A DNA stretch of 34,298 nt from Prevotella sp. CAG:1031 (GCA_000431215.1 HF985619.1:62040-96337), one strand, 5' to 3'; shown: positions 8,611-17,206, numbered from the stretch's first letter. A program made the numbers and translations. The notes: a model not told the origin generated them from the letters alone.

Positions 8611-9569
8611 AACGCTGCCGGCTCATAGTAAATCCCATTTCGGGAACGCGTTCGAAGCAGGGCCTCGGCGAGGCTCTGGCGGTGCGTCTCGGCCCGGACT
8701 GGACGGTCGAGACATGCCCGACCGAATATGCCGGTCACGCCACAACTCTTGCCGCCGAAGCCGCCGCTGACGGCTATGACGCTGTCATAGCCGCCGGAGG
8801 CGACGGAACGGTCAACGAAACTGCCCGCGCCCTCTGCGGAACGGCGACTGCCCTCGGAATAATTCCCTGTGGCTCAGGCAACGGCCTGGCGCGCCATCTC
8901 AACATTCCCGTCGACAATGTCGCCTCGCTCGACATCATAGCCGGCGGCCGCACGCTCGACGTCGACACCGGCAGCGTCAACGGCCGCCCGTTCTTCTGCA
9001 CCTTCGGCGTCGGCTTCGACGCCGCGGTCAGCGAGCGCTTTGCCCGGAAAAACCGCCGCGGCCTGTTCTCATATTTCCAGTCGGCCCTCGAGACATTCCG
9101 GAACTACCGCCCGCAGACCTACACCATAACCGCCAACGGCTCGGAAGTGACCCACAAGGCTTTGCTCGTAGCCGTCTGCAATGCTTCGCAATACGGCAAC
9201 AACGCCTATATCGCCCCGGGCGCCTCGATGCTCGACGGCCTTTTCGACGTTCTGATTCTCCATTCCGACAATCCGCTGTCGGCCGTGCGCCTCGGCCTCG
9301 ACATGATGGCCGGGACTCTCGGCAGCAATGCCGGTGTCGACATGATCCGCACCTCATCGCTGACGATAACCAGTCTTTCCGACGACATATCTCATATCGA
9401 CGGAGAGCCGGTCGAAAGCCTCGGCGAGCGGTTCGTTCTCGAATGCCGCCCGGCCACGCTGCGCGTGTTCGTCCCTGAAAACATCCCCGCCTTCACCCCC
9501 CTGATAACCCCTCTGCAGGCCTTCGGCCGCGACATCCTCCTGACCTTCAGCCATCTCTTCCGCCAGTAA
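8607..9569 (+). CDS. Diacylglycerol kinase-type lipid kinase (YegS/BmrU/DgkB family)
   Basis: A 320-residue protein with the DAGK catalytic domain, which phosphorylates diacylglycerol or related lipids with ATP, probably at the inner face of the membrane. The nucleotide-binding signature AAGGDGTVNE (62-71) and the following IIPCGSGNGLARHL (85-98) are intact, and the N-terminal RLIVNPISG matches the family start. The C-terminal beta-rich domain (about 130-300) includes the conserved ISHIDGEPVE. The initiation codon is TTG 8607, overlapping the preceding TGA: the frame is closed by a TAA shortly upstream and no ATG precedes the conserved VNP motif. It ends the operon that begins with the GH3 gene, suggesting a shared role in lipid or acyl metabolism, although substrates are unknown. 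Confidence 0.92.
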   Translation: MKRCRLIVNPISGTRSKQGLGEALAVRLGPDWTVETCPTEYAGHATTLAAEAAADGYDAVIAAGGDGTVNETARALCGTATALGIIPCGSGNGLARHLNIPVDNVASLDIIAGGRTLDVDTGSVNGRPFFCTFGVGFDAAVSERFARKNRRGLFSYFQSALETFRNYRPQTYTITANGSEVTHKALLVAVCNASQYGNNAYIAPGASMLDGLFDVLILHSDNPLSAVRLGLDMMAGTLGSNAGVDMIRTSSLTITSLSDDISHIDGEPVESLGERFVLECRPATLRVFVPENIPAFTPLITPLQAFGRDILLTFSHLFRQ

Positions 9570-9807
9570 AGCTCCATCCTGCTGTCCTCTTGACATATCA
9601 GAATCAACATCTCCGACAAAGAGTAGCCGCGAGTCTTTGGCCAACGCCGGTTGCGTGACTGCGCGCGCTACGTTTGGCATTGAGTATCAGCGGATGCACG
9701 AGCGTGCATCCCACGTTAAATAGATAATGGTAGAATAAGCTTGTTTTATAGAAATCTGTGTGCGGCAAAATATGAAGAACAAATATAATCTTTTGTAGCG
9801 AGACAAC
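9570..9807. other. Non-coding spacer with an 8-9 bp hairpin
   Basis: I see no convincing gene on either strand between the lipid kinase and the tRNA terminator. The region contains a perfect inverted repeat at 9692-9711 (GGATGCAC, loop GAGC, GTGCATCC) embedded in a GC-rich stretch (about 9600-9715) that contrasts with the AT-rich flank 9716-9812. A minus-strand open frame spans part of it, but it has no recognisable domain and overlaps the lipid-kinase 3' end, so it is judged spurious. The block could be a dispersed repeat or a small RNA; neither can be shown here. Confidence 0.5.
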
Positions 9808-9841
9808 AAAAAAGCGAACTCGGATTCACTCCAAATTCGCT
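9808..9841 (-). terminator. Rho-independent terminator of tRNA-Ala
   Basis: Read on the minus strand, AGCGAATTTGGA pairs with TCCGAGTTCGCT (12 bp with two G-U pairs) around a GTGAA loop, and is followed by six T. It begins 3 nt after the encoded CCA end of the tRNA. Confidence 0.9.
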
Positions 9842-9843
9842 GT

Positions 9844-9920
9844 TGGTGGAGTATAGCGGACTCGAACCGCTCACCTCGACACTGCCAGTGTCGCGCTCTA
9901 GCCAGATGAGCTAATACCCC
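9844..9920 (-). tRNA. tRNA-Ala (anticodon GGC)
   Basis: The minus strand folds into a complete cloverleaf. The acceptor stem GGGGTAT/ATACTCC contains the G3-U70 wobble that marks alanine tRNAs, with discriminator A and an encoded CCA. The D stem is GCTC/GAGC. The anticodon stem CGACA/TGTCG carries the loop CTGGCAG, giving anticodon GGC for GCC/GCU codons. The T arm is GCGG-TTCGAGT-CCGC. The gene has its own promoter (9935-9966) and terminator (9808-9841) and is transcribed against its coding neighbours. Confidence 0.97.
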
Positions 9921-9934
9921 GTTGCTTTGCGCTG

Positions 9935-9966
9935 CAAAGGTAAGCGCTTTTTTTCGTCCCTGCAAA
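9935..9966 (-). promoter_or_regulatory. Promoter of tRNA-Ala
   Basis: On the minus strand TTTG (9966-9963), 20 bp spacer and TACCTTTG (9942-9935) match the full Bacteroidetes -33/-7 promoter. The mature tRNA begins 14 nt after the -7 box. Confidence 0.85.
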
Positions 9967-10026
9967 TTTTTTGGCGTTTTTTTGCAGTGTAGAGGGCGTA
10001 AGGGCGGGTTTTCTGAAAAGAATGAG

Positions 10027-10034
10027 TAAATTTG
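10027..10034 (+). promoter_or_regulatory. Bacteroidetes -7 box before the lipoprotein-yfhO-xerD operon
   Basis: TAAATTTG matches TAnnTTTG and lies 22 nt before the ATG at 10057. I do not see a TTTG at the expected -33 spacing. Confidence 0.6.
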
Positions 10035-10056
10035 CAGGTTGTAAAACCCTTTGATT

Positions 10057-10632
10057 ATGAAAAAAATCTTTATAGCCGGCCTTGTCGGCGCTCTGCTGTC
10101 GCTGACAGCGGCCTGCGGCAACGGCCATCGTGATTCCGACACCGATGCCGCCGTCGAGAGTTCTTCAGAGGCTCTGACAAGCGCAATGGAGAGCGGCGAC
10201 ATTGCCGCTGTGGCTGCTGCGGCCGATTCCATGGCTCTCTATCTCGACGAGCTGACGCCCGACGAGAATGTAGCGCTGCTGCTGGCGTTCCTCCAGCTCC
10301 ATAACGACGCCGTAAAACGCGGCGACCGCAACGGCGACCTCGAGATCATACGCAAGTATGTCGATGTCTATGGCATCGTCGTCGACGAGAATCCCGAGGA
10401 TATGCGTTCGGCTTTCGCCCGCGCCATGGATGTCAACCCGAAGGTCGACTTCGAGGCTGCTTTCAAGGAGTTCCGTCTGGCTCTGAGCGACTACGACGCC
10501 ACTCAGATCGTCGCCGAAGATGACGACGAGCCGGCTCCGCGCGCAAAAGCCGACAGCGATTCGACCAAAACCGATAAGAAGCAGGAGGGGTCGGCTACCG
10601 AAGCTCCCGCCGCCGTAACTCCTGTCGACTGA
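10057..10632 (+). CDS. Putative lipoprotein of unknown function
   Basis: A 191-residue protein with a lipoprotein signal peptide: positively charged start, hydrophobic core and the lipobox LTAAC with the modified cysteine at position 20. The mature protein is acidic and mostly helical (about residues 30-150), with a low-complexity charged tail rich in D, A, K and P (about 155-191). I recognise no domain; the family appears to be a Bacteroidales-restricted helical lipoprotein. The start is ATG 10057 (MKKIF...), not the TTG two codons upstream, because of the A-rich context and classical n-region. It lies 4 bp before the yfhO start, so the two are surely co-transcribed. Confidence 0.8.
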   Translation: MKKIFIAGLVGALLSLTAACGNGHRDSDTDAAVESSSEALTSAMESGDIAAVAAAADSMALYLDELTPDENVALLLAFLQLHNDAVKRGDRNGDLEIIRKYVDVYGIVVDENPEDMRSAFARAMDVNPKVDFEAAFKEFRLALSDYDATQIVAEDDDEPAPRAKADSDSTKTDKKQEGSATEAPAAVTPVD

Positions 10633-10636
10633 GGCT

Positions 10637-13237
10637 ATGAGCAAGGTTCTCGACACTGCCCGCGGGCGCCTGCGCGCTCTGGCGTCGTCGCGCAGCCTGT
10701 GGCTGTCGCTGGCGTCGGTGGTCATCATTGCGGTGGTGGCTTTTGTCTATTTCTATCCCGACGCCGCCCAGGGAAATGTGTTGCGGCAGCACGACACCCA
10801 GCAGGGTATCGCCATAGGCCAGGAGGCGAAAGCCTATGCCGAGGCTACCGGCGAGAAGCCGCTCTGGACCGGCTCGCTCTTCTCGGGTATGCCAACGTTC
10901 CAGATTTCGCCCGACTATCCGTCGGGGCGCCTCTTCGGCTGGATCAACACTGTCATGGGGCTCGGACTCCCTTCTCCGGCCAATCTGCTGGCGATGATGA
11001 TGATAGGATTCTTCATCCTCGGGCTGGCGCTCAGGATGCGCTGGTGGGTGGCGCTGATCGCCGCCATCGGTTACGGCTTCTCGAGCTATTTCCTCATTAT
11101 CATCGGTGCCGGTCATATATGGAAGTTCGTCACGCTGGCATATATCCCCCCGACGATAGCCGGCATAGTGCTTGCCTACCGCGGCCGCTATCTGGCCGGG
11201 TCGGCGCTGGCAGCGCTCTTCGCCATGATGCAGATTTCGTCGAACCACGTTCAGATGACCTATTATTTCCTGCCCGTGGTTCTCGGCTTTGTCATCGTCT
11301 ATGCCATCCGTGACATACGCGCCAACCGGACGGCGCGCTGGGCCAAGGCCACCGGCGCTCTTGCCGTTGCCGCCCTGCTGGCTGTCACGGCCAACCTGCC
11401 GAGTCTCTATAACACCTACGAATATTCGAAAGAGAGCATGCGCGGCGGCCACAGCGAGCTGACGCGCGCCGTCGACGAGGCTTCGCAGGCCACTGCCGGA
11501 CTCGACCGCGACTATATCACGCAATACAGCTATCAGCCCTCCGAGACCTTCTCGCTGCTGATTCCCAACATCAAGGGGGGCGCCAGCGTCAAGCCCGAGA
11601 AGGGACAGATGACGATGCTGACCCTCGCCGACCTCCCCGAGGCGCGCGAGAAAGCAGCCAAGGGGGAGATAGGGCCTGCCGAGGCGCAGTATCTCAGCTA
11701 TATGAGCCAGTATTTCGGCGATCCCGAGGGCACCAACGGCCCCGTCTACGTCGGCGCTCTGATCTTCGCCCTGTTCCTACTGGGCGTCGTTATCGTGCGC
11801 GGCCCGATGAAATGGATGCTCGTCGTGCTGACCATTCTGTCGATATTCCTTGCCTGGGGGCGCCACATGATGTGGTTCACCGACCTGTTTATCGACTATA
11901 TCCCGATGTATAGCCGGTTCCGCACGGTGGAGAGTATCCTCGTTATCGCCGGCTTCACCATGCCGCTGCTGGCAGCCATGGCTCTTCAGCAGATATTCAC
12001 CGCCGACGCCGAGAAGCTTAAAACCTACCGCAAGCCGCTGCTCTGGTCGTTCGGCATAACGCTTGCTTTCTGCATGTTGGGCGTCATCTGGCCCGAAATC
12101 TACGGCACCCCCATCAGCGACAACGACCGTCTCATCGACAGCATGATCGCCGAACAGCTTGCCGCCGAGGGCTACGACAGCGCTACGGCTCAGGCCTTCT
12201 CGCTCCAGTCTCCCTCGATCTATGCGGCTGTCACGTCGCTGCGCAATTCGCTTGTCGAGGCCGACTCGCTGCGTTCGATGCTGATTGTCATTATCGGCCT
12301 CTGCGTGATCTTCTTCTATATGCGTCGCAAGCTGTCGGTGGCTGTGGCCGCCGTAGTTATCGGCGTGCTCATCTGCGGCGACCTCTATATGGCCGACAAG
12401 CGCTATCTCAACCACGACAGTTTCGTCGCCCGCCGGCTGACCGTCGGCCCTCCGATAGCGATGACCGACGCCGACCGCCAGATTCTGGCCGACACGGCCA
12501 TGAACTACCGTGTCTTCGACATGGGGCGCTTCGACTCGGCCGATCCGAGCTACTACCACAAGATGATCGGCGGATACCATGCTGCCAAGCTGACGCGCTA
12601 TCAGGATCTCATCGACGCCCATCTGCGCGCCGTGGCTCAGGGGCAACCCTCCGAGGCCGATCTCAATGTGGTCAATATGCTTAATGCCAAGTATATCGTT
12701 ACTCCCGACGGGCAGGTGCTCGAGAATCCTGAGGCTCAGGGTAACGCCTGGCTCGTCAGCGACCTAAAGTTTGTCGACAATGCCGACAACGAGATGGCGG
12801 CGCTGAGCGCCATCGACCTGCGCACCACCGCCGTCGCCGACAAACGTTTTGCCTCTGTCCTGTCGAAGCCTCAGGCCGCCGCTCCGGGCGACACCATCTT
12901 CGAGACCTCCTACGCGCCGAACCGCCTGACCTATAAGGTCGACACGCGCAGCGGCGGTGTCGCAGTGTTCTCCGAAGTCTACTTCCCCTGGGGCTGGCAC
13001 GCCACCATCGACGGCAAGCCGGCCGATATAGCCCGTGTCAACTATGTTCTGCGCGCTATGAACGTGCCCGCAGGCACCCACACCATCGAGATGTGGTTCG
13101 ATCCCGAATCGGTGCGTGTGACCGACATCTGGGCCCGCGTAGCGATAATCCTCATCTATGTCGGACTGGCCGCCGCTCTCGGCTGCTGGCTGTTCTGCCG
13201 CCGGCGCGACGAAGAAGAGCCGGCCGCGTCGAAATGA
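10637..13237 (+). CDS. YfhO family multi-spanning membrane protein
   Basis: An 866-residue integral membrane protein of the YfhO family. In Bacillus the family founder has been linked to lipoteichoic-acid glycosylation, and the fold is GT-C-like, so a role in transferring lipid-linked sugars to envelope polymers is plausible but unproven here. The N-terminus has a membrane segment (about 20-42), then VLRQHDTQQGIAIGQEA, the conserved D-x-x-Q region of the first loop, followed by many helices through about residue 480 and another group at 550-590. A soluble beta-rich domain occupies 600-830 (ending FPWGWHATIDGKPA and the ring-like fold typical of YfhO), before a last helix (about 835-857). The length is normal for the family in Bacteroidetes. 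Its stop overlaps the next ATG. Confidence 0.92.
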   Translation: MSKVLDTARGRLRALASSRSLWLSLASVVIIAVVAFVYFYPDAAQGNVLRQHDTQQGIAIGQEAKAYAEATGEKPLWTGSLFSGMPTFQISPDYPSGRLFGWINTVMGLGLPSPANLLAMMMIGFFILGLALRMRWWVALIAAIGYGFSSYFLIIIGAGHIWKFVTLAYIPPTIAGIVLAYRGRYLAGSALAALFAMMQISSNHVQMTYYFLPVVLGFVIVYAIRDIRANRTARWAKATGALAVAALLAVTANLPSLYNTYEYSKESMRGGHSELTRAVDEASQATAGLDRDYITQYSYQPSETFSLLIPNIKGGASVKPEKGQMTMLTLADLPEAREKAAKGEIGPAEAQYLSYMSQYFGDPEGTNGPVYVGALIFALFLLGVVIVRGPMKWMLVVLTILSIFLAWGRHMMWFTDLFIDYIPMYSRFRTVESILVIAGFTMPLLAAMALQQIFTADAEKLKTYRKPLLWSFGITLAFCMLGVIWPEIYGTPISDNDRLIDSMIAEQLAAEGYDSATAQAFSLQSPSIYAAVTSLRNSLVEADSLRSMLIVIIGLCVIFFYMRRKLSVAVAAVVIGVLICGDLYMADKRYLNHDSFVARRLTVGPPIAMTDADRQILADTAMNYRVFDMGRFDSADPSYYHKMIGGYHAAKLTRYQDLIDAHLRAVAQGQPSEADLNVVNMLNAKYIVTPDGQVLENPEAQGNAWLVSDLKFVDNADNEMAALSAIDLRTTAVADKRFASVLSKPQAAAPGDTIFETSYAPNRLTYKVDTRSGGVAVFSEVYFPWGWHATIDGKPADIARVNYVLRAMNVPAGTHTIEMWFDPESVRVTDIWARVAIILIYVGLAAALGCWLFCRRRDEEEPAASK

Positions 13238-13698
13238 CCGGCTTTCTGCGGCGCTACCGCACGTCGCGCGGCTTCGGCGTTCATTCGCCGCTGGCCTATG
13301 AGCTGATCACCGGGCCGCTGCGCGACCGCCGGGTGGCCTACTACTGTTTCGACAGCGTGGTGACGCCGCGTGCGCGGCGCCTCGTCAGACTTGCCGCGCG
13401 CCTCGGCGCCGACAGTGTGGCGGCTCTCGGACATATCGATCCCGACATCGCCGGCGCTGCCGCTCAATTTTCCCATGGCGGAAACTCGCGTCTGCTCGTT
13501 GTCGGTAGCGGTGCCGATGGCGGCGAGGCATTACGGGCATCGTCGGAAAGCCTGCTGACAGCTGTCTACGATATGAGCATCTGGAAAGAGCTCTCAGAAC
13601 AGCGTGAAGGAACCGAGGCGTTCACCGACGGCCGCGAGGGATTCATCGTGCGCCGGCGCGACCTTCCCGGAACTGTCTACGAAATCAGGTTCAGATGA
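13234..13698 (+). CDS. Shortened methyltransferase-like protein
   Basis: A 154-residue protein starting MTGFLRRYRTSRGFGVHSP, where ATG 13234 overlaps the yfhO stop (ATGA). Longer open frame upstream to 13093 is just read-through over yfhO. The FGVHSPLAYELI motif near residues 15-26 is typical, from memory, of the N-terminus of a Bacteroidetes class I SAM-dependent methyltransferase family of about 250 residues, and the C-terminal GFIVRRRDLPGTVYEIRF resembles the end of that family. The middle is about 90 residues shorter, and where the glycine-rich SAM loop is expected only VAALGHIDPDIAG is seen. It may therefore be catalytically dead or a degraded relative. It overlaps xerD by 4 bp. Confidence 0.65.
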   Translation: MTGFLRRYRTSRGFGVHSPLAYELITGPLRDRRVAYYCFDSVVTPRARRLVRLAARLGADSVAALGHIDPDIAGAAAQFSHGGNSRLLVVGSGADGGEALRASSESLLTAVYDMSIWKELSEQREGTEAFTDGREGFIVRRRDLPGTVYEIRFR

Positions 13699-14612
13699 CA
13701 CGCGAGATCAGCGACGTCGGCCGCATCGTCGACAACTTCGGCGCTTATCTGCGCCTTGAGCGCGGAATGAGCGACAATACCGTCGAAGCCTATACCGACG
13801 ACGTCGGCAAACTGCTCTCTTATCTCGCCGACAGCGGCATAGCGCTGCGCTCGGTCGACCTCGACACACTGCGTCTCTTCGCCGGCGCGCTCCACGACCT
13901 CGGCATCGCCGCACGCTCGCAGAAGCGGATCCTCTCGGGCGTCCGTTCGTTTTTCCATTATCTTGTCATGGAGAACTATCTCGAGCGCGATCCGTCGGTG
14001 CTCCTTGAGATGCCGACGTTCGGACGCAAGCTCCCCGAAGTTCTCAGTGTAGCCGAGATCGACGCCATGGAAGCCGCCATCGATCCGGCCTCGGAACAGG
14101 CGGCCCGAAACCGCGCCATTATCGAGACTCTCTACAGCTGCGGGCTGCGCGTCAGCGAGCTCGTAGGGCTCGAACTGTCGCGCCTCTATCCCGAGAAAGG
14201 CTATGTGATAGTCGAGGGCAAGGGGTCGAAAGAGCGGCTTGTGCCGATATCGCCCGTCGCCCTCGACGCCATAAACGATTATCTGAAAGGGGAACGCGCG
14301 GCGCTCGCCATTAAGCCGGGGGCCGAGAACACGGTGTTTCTCAACCGGCGAGGCGCGCCGCTGACGCGTGTGATGGTCTTCTATATAATCCGCCGGCTCG
14401 CCGAGACCGCCGGCATACGCCGCAAAATCTCGCCCCACACTCTGCGCCACTCGTTCGCCACCCATCTTCTCGAAGGGGGCGCCAATCTGCGCGCCATACA
14501 GCAGATGCTCGGCCACGAGTCGATAGCGACAACCGAAATCTATCTCCACGTCGATTCGACAGCACTACGCGAGCAGATTCTGCGCTGCCATCCGCGCGCA
14601 CGTTACCAGTAG
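13695..14612 (+). CDS. xerD: Tyrosine recombinase XerD
   Basis: A 305-residue tyrosine recombinase with the length and catalytic set of XerD, which with XerC resolves chromosome dimers at dif during division. The catalytic residues R152 (GLRVSEL), K176 (EGKGSKER), H248 and R251 (HTLRHSFA), H274 (LGHESIATT) and the nucleophile Y283 (EIYLHV) all sit four positions after their Escherichia coli XerD equivalents. The N-terminal SAM-like core-binding domain covers about 10-95. The start ATG overlaps the preceding stop. The 3' end overlaps the convergent terminase gene by 10 bp. Its family and operon position argue for the housekeeping recombinase and not a phage integrase. Confidence 0.93.
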   Translation: MTREISDVGRIVDNFGAYLRLERGMSDNTVEAYTDDVGKLLSYLADSGIALRSVDLDTLRLFAGALHDLGIAARSQKRILSGVRSFFHYLVMENYLERDPSVLLEMPTFGRKLPEVLSVAEIDAMEAAIDPASEQAARNRAIIETLYSCGLRVSELVGLELSRLYPEKGYVIVEGKGSKERLVPISPVALDAINDYLKGERAALAIKPGAENTVFLNRRGAPLTRVMVFYIIRRLAETAGIRRKISPHTLRHSFATHLLEGGANLRAIQQMLGHESIATTEIYLHVDSTALREQILRCHPRARYQ

Positions 14613-16369
14613 GGGAGCCGTAGAGCCGGAGTCGCGGGCGCATCTGTCGTCGCGGCCATCACCTCGAGAGCTATGGCGCGCGTCATGACAATGTCGTCGT
14701 GACAGCCGCGTCGCGCAGCCCATCCGCCGTTGGAAAGCTGTTCGTAGGTCAGCAGCTCGTTGCAGGCTTCGTGGCTGCGCTCTGTGTAGGCGCCGTCGCG
14801 CACGGCGGCTATGAGCCGCGTTATGGCCGACGCTTTCGTCTTGACATTGGTGTGGAATCCCGCGCGGCGCATCGCCGTCGGCCGTCCCCATTCATCGCTG
14901 ACGGTGCGCATATAAATATTGGGATAGCTCAGCACGAGTCGGTTGAGCACCACCGAGGGCTCTCCGGCCGGAGAGGCCGATTCGAGGGTGTTGCTCTCGA
15001 CGACGAGCAGCGCCTCGTTGTAGCGGCGCGCTATCTCTTCGGCGCGCCGCGCCAGCAGGTCGTGGTCGCTGTGGCCGCGCCATTGCGCCACAACCTCGGG
15101 CCGTTCGCCGCGACGCATCACGGCGATGACGCTCCAGTCGGCCGTGTCGCAGCGTCCGCCGACATCGACCGTGACGACATATTCCGCTCCGTTTTCGGGA
15201 ACGGCCCACACCTCCAGGCCGTCGCTGACGCTCCCCTCGCGGCATCCGAGGCGCAGGCGCCCGACGTCGGCGCTGGTGAACACTCCCGTGCCGCTGAAAG
15301 CGAATGCTTCGGCCGGAGTCGACGGAAATTCGGCCTTCATGCGCGTGTCGGTCGACATCTCGCGCCGCTTGCCATGGTACCAGGCTATCGCTTCGAGCGT
15401 CACCCCCGCCTCCCACAGGCCGCGCTCGTAGTCGTCCATCGCCGCCCATAGACACGCAGGGTCGGCTACCTGCTCGCGGTAGATCTCGATCTCGTGCCAC
15501 GCCACGAAAACCGGCGTCTTGTCGCTCTTCCCCGCCTCGCTCCGCAACCATTCGCGATGGAAATACGATCCGACACCGTTGGCCGTGCTCTCCATTACTA
15601 TGAGAGAATCCGCTATGCGCGCCACACCGCTGACGGCCGCCTGCACGAGCTCTTCGGGAGCATGCTGCCGAGAGTCTTTCCAGAACGCCACCTCCGACAG
15701 GTGGGCCATCGCTATGTCGCTGCCGCGGCATGAGTCGGGGTTCTCACTGCTGCCGACGGTCACCGTGGCGCCGCGTCCGGCAATCTGACGGCTGTTCTGC
15801 GAGCCGGCCACGGCGCTGAACGCCGCCTCTTTTTCCTCGCGCCACAGTGCGTCGGGATAGCCTTCGAGAAGGCGCGTATATATACGACGGATCGTGATGG
15901 CGGTGTCCTTGACGTGGGCGCATATCAGCGAGTTCCAGTTGCGGCGGTGGATAATCTGAATCCAGGCCATGTAGACCTGAACGAACGTCGAGCTGCCCCA
16001 TTGGCGCGCTTTCAGGATGATTATGCGCATCGGCTCTCCGGCCCGGCGCTGTCTTTCGAGGGCGGCGAGAACCTTGCGCTGGCCGGCGTTGAGGCGCAGC
16101 CTGACGTCGGCGCCGCTGAGCTTGTCGCGGATAGTGGCGCAGCGCGCGGCCCAGTATTCGAAATCATGGCGGAAGCGCGTGTCAATCGCTTCGGCGGCGC
16201 TCATGCCCGCAGTGTCAGGCATATCCTCGGGAAGCCACGCTTCCGAACCCAGGAAAAGCGCGCGGCGTCGCGGACCGAGGCATCCTTGGCCGGTCAGAGG
16301 GTCGTAGGGGGCGGAGGCGAGAGCCTTGCGGCGTTCGTTTTCGGCTATTATGGCATTGATGTCGGTCAT
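14603..16369 (-). CDS. Phage-type terminase large subunit (TerL), orphan
   Basis: A 588-residue large terminase, the motor/nuclease that packages and cuts phage DNA. The ATPase domain has the Walker A variant LKARQWGSS (119-127), a Walker B ending in catalytic glutamate (IAMAHLSEVAFW, E226) and a coupling motif MESTANG (259-265). The RNase H-like nuclease domain has acidic residues in VTVDVGG (D402), VVESN (E458) and CHDDIVM (D558/D559). All motifs are intact. Its start ATG overlaps the stop of the upstream partner gene (ATGA), so the two form a coupled unit. No portal, capsid, small terminase, integrase or lysis gene lies next to it, which is unusual for a prophage. It could be a remnant or a domesticated terminase; function is uncertain. 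Confidence 0.9.
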   Translation of the reverse strand: MTDINAIIAENERRKALASAPYDPLTGQGCLGPRRRALFLGSEAWLPEDMPDTAGMSAAEAIDTRFRHDFEYWAARCATIRDKLSGADVRLRLNAGQRKVLAALERQRRAGEPMRIIILKARQWGSSTFVQVYMAWIQIIHRRNWNSLICAHVKDTAITIRRIYTRLLEGYPDALWREEKEAAFSAVAGSQNSRQIAGRGATVTVGSSENPDSCRGSDIAMAHLSEVAFWKDSRQHAPEELVQAAVSGVARIADSLIVMESTANGVGSYFHREWLRSEAGKSDKTPVFVAWHEIEIYREQVADPACLWAAMDDYERGLWEAGVTLEAIAWYHGKRREMSTDTRMKAEFPSTPAEAFAFSGTGVFTSADVGRLRLGCREGSVSDGLEVWAVPENGAEYVVTVDVGGRCDTADWSVIAVMRRGERPEVVAQWRGHSDHDLLARRAEEIARRYNEALLVVESNTLESASPAGEPSVVLNRLVLSYPNIYMRTVSDEWGRPTAMRRAGFHTNVKTKASAITRLIAAVRDGAYTERSHEACNELLTYEQLSNGGWAARRGCHDDIVMTRAIALEVMAATTDAPATPALRLPYW

Positions 16370-17199
16370 TGCAGCGAGATTTTAGAGATTAGAGTGTCGG
16401 GCGAAACTTTGCCGCTGATTTTCAGACGCCAGCGGGCTCGCCGCGGCGTTATCAGCGGCAGTGTCAGCGGCGCATTGAGCTCTCCGCTGACGGCGAAGCG
16501 GGCCACGGCGCGCGAGCCGACATCTTCATCGCCACCGTCGCCGTAAAGCTCCACCATAAGCTCTGTGGCCGACGACGTCAGCCACAGTTCGAGGCGGCGC
16601 GGGCGGCGGCGCAGCCCCGACCCGACAATAGCGTCATAGACTACTGCCGCAGCCGTCCGGCGCTCGTCGCCTCCGACAATCCACGCCCCTGTCGGCGACG
16701 AGGCCACGAATCCCTCGCGGTAGGGCGCCATCGACGAAACCTTCATCGACCGTCGGTAGAGCGGACGGCCGTCGGTGTCGGCCACTGTGACGGCCGCTCC
16801 CGTTGTGGCTATCCAGAGTTCGCCGCGGCTGTTGTCGCAGCCTAACGCCGTTATGGTCGAGGGAAATGACGAAAGATCGGTGACGCCGGCTCCGTTGAGG
16901 CGCAGCAGCGAACGGCCCGAGGCTGCGATTATGCCGCGGGCCGACGGTGCCCATGCCGACACCTCGCGGCGGTCGATGACCGACAGGTCGATGCGGCTGC
17001 GCGCGCTGTTGACGGCGGCCGCATAGATTCCGGCGTCGGTGAACACGTAGAAGTGGGCACGTCCGAAATCCCACGACGAACGGCTGCGCGCGGCGGCGGT
17101 GATGCCTCTGACGGTGACCCCCTCGGGGAGCGCAGCCCGGCATAACGCTTCCATCGGGCGCGATACGTCGCTGACAATCAGCTCGCCGCGGCAACGCAC
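16366..17199 (-). CDS. Downstream fragment of the frameshifted partner gene
   Basis: This 277-codon open frame is the natural continuation of the gene starting at 18688, after the 22-bp duplication. The first codons (GTG, then RCRGELIVSDVSRPMEAL) join in frame to LVPAENRP of the upstream part if one repeat copy is removed. It could only be made alone if the internal GTG at 17199 serves as a start, for which no promoter or initiation signal is visible; polarity on the downstream terminase may matter. It contains propeller-like strands up to about residue 195 and a beta-rich C-terminal domain (about 195-277). Confidence 0.5.
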   Translation of the reverse strand: MRCRGELIVSDVSRPMEALCRAALPEGVTVRGITAAARSRSSWDFGRAHFYVFTDAGIYAAAVNSARSRIDLSVIDRREVSAWAPSARGIIAASGRSLLRLNGAGVTDLSSFPSTITALGCDNSRGELWIATTGAAVTVADTDGRPLYRRSMKVSSMAPYREGFVASSPTGAWIVGGDERRTAAAVVYDAIVGSGLRRRPRRLELWLTSSATELMVELYGDGGDEDVGSRAVARFAVSGELNAPLTLPLITPRRARWRLKISGKVSPDTLISKISLQ

Positions 17200-17206
17200 G
17201 CGGCCG

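Noticed and set aside
9354..9680. Minus-strand small protein running from the lipid-kinase end through the hairpin block
   Set aside because: It overlaps a real gene by more than half, lacks a promoter box and has no recognisable family.
13695..14612. XerD as the integrase of a prophage together with the nearby terminase
   Set aside because: Catalytic spacing and length match housekeeping XerD, it is coupled to the yfhO operon, and no attachment-site-like direct repeats flanking 14603-18688 were noticed.
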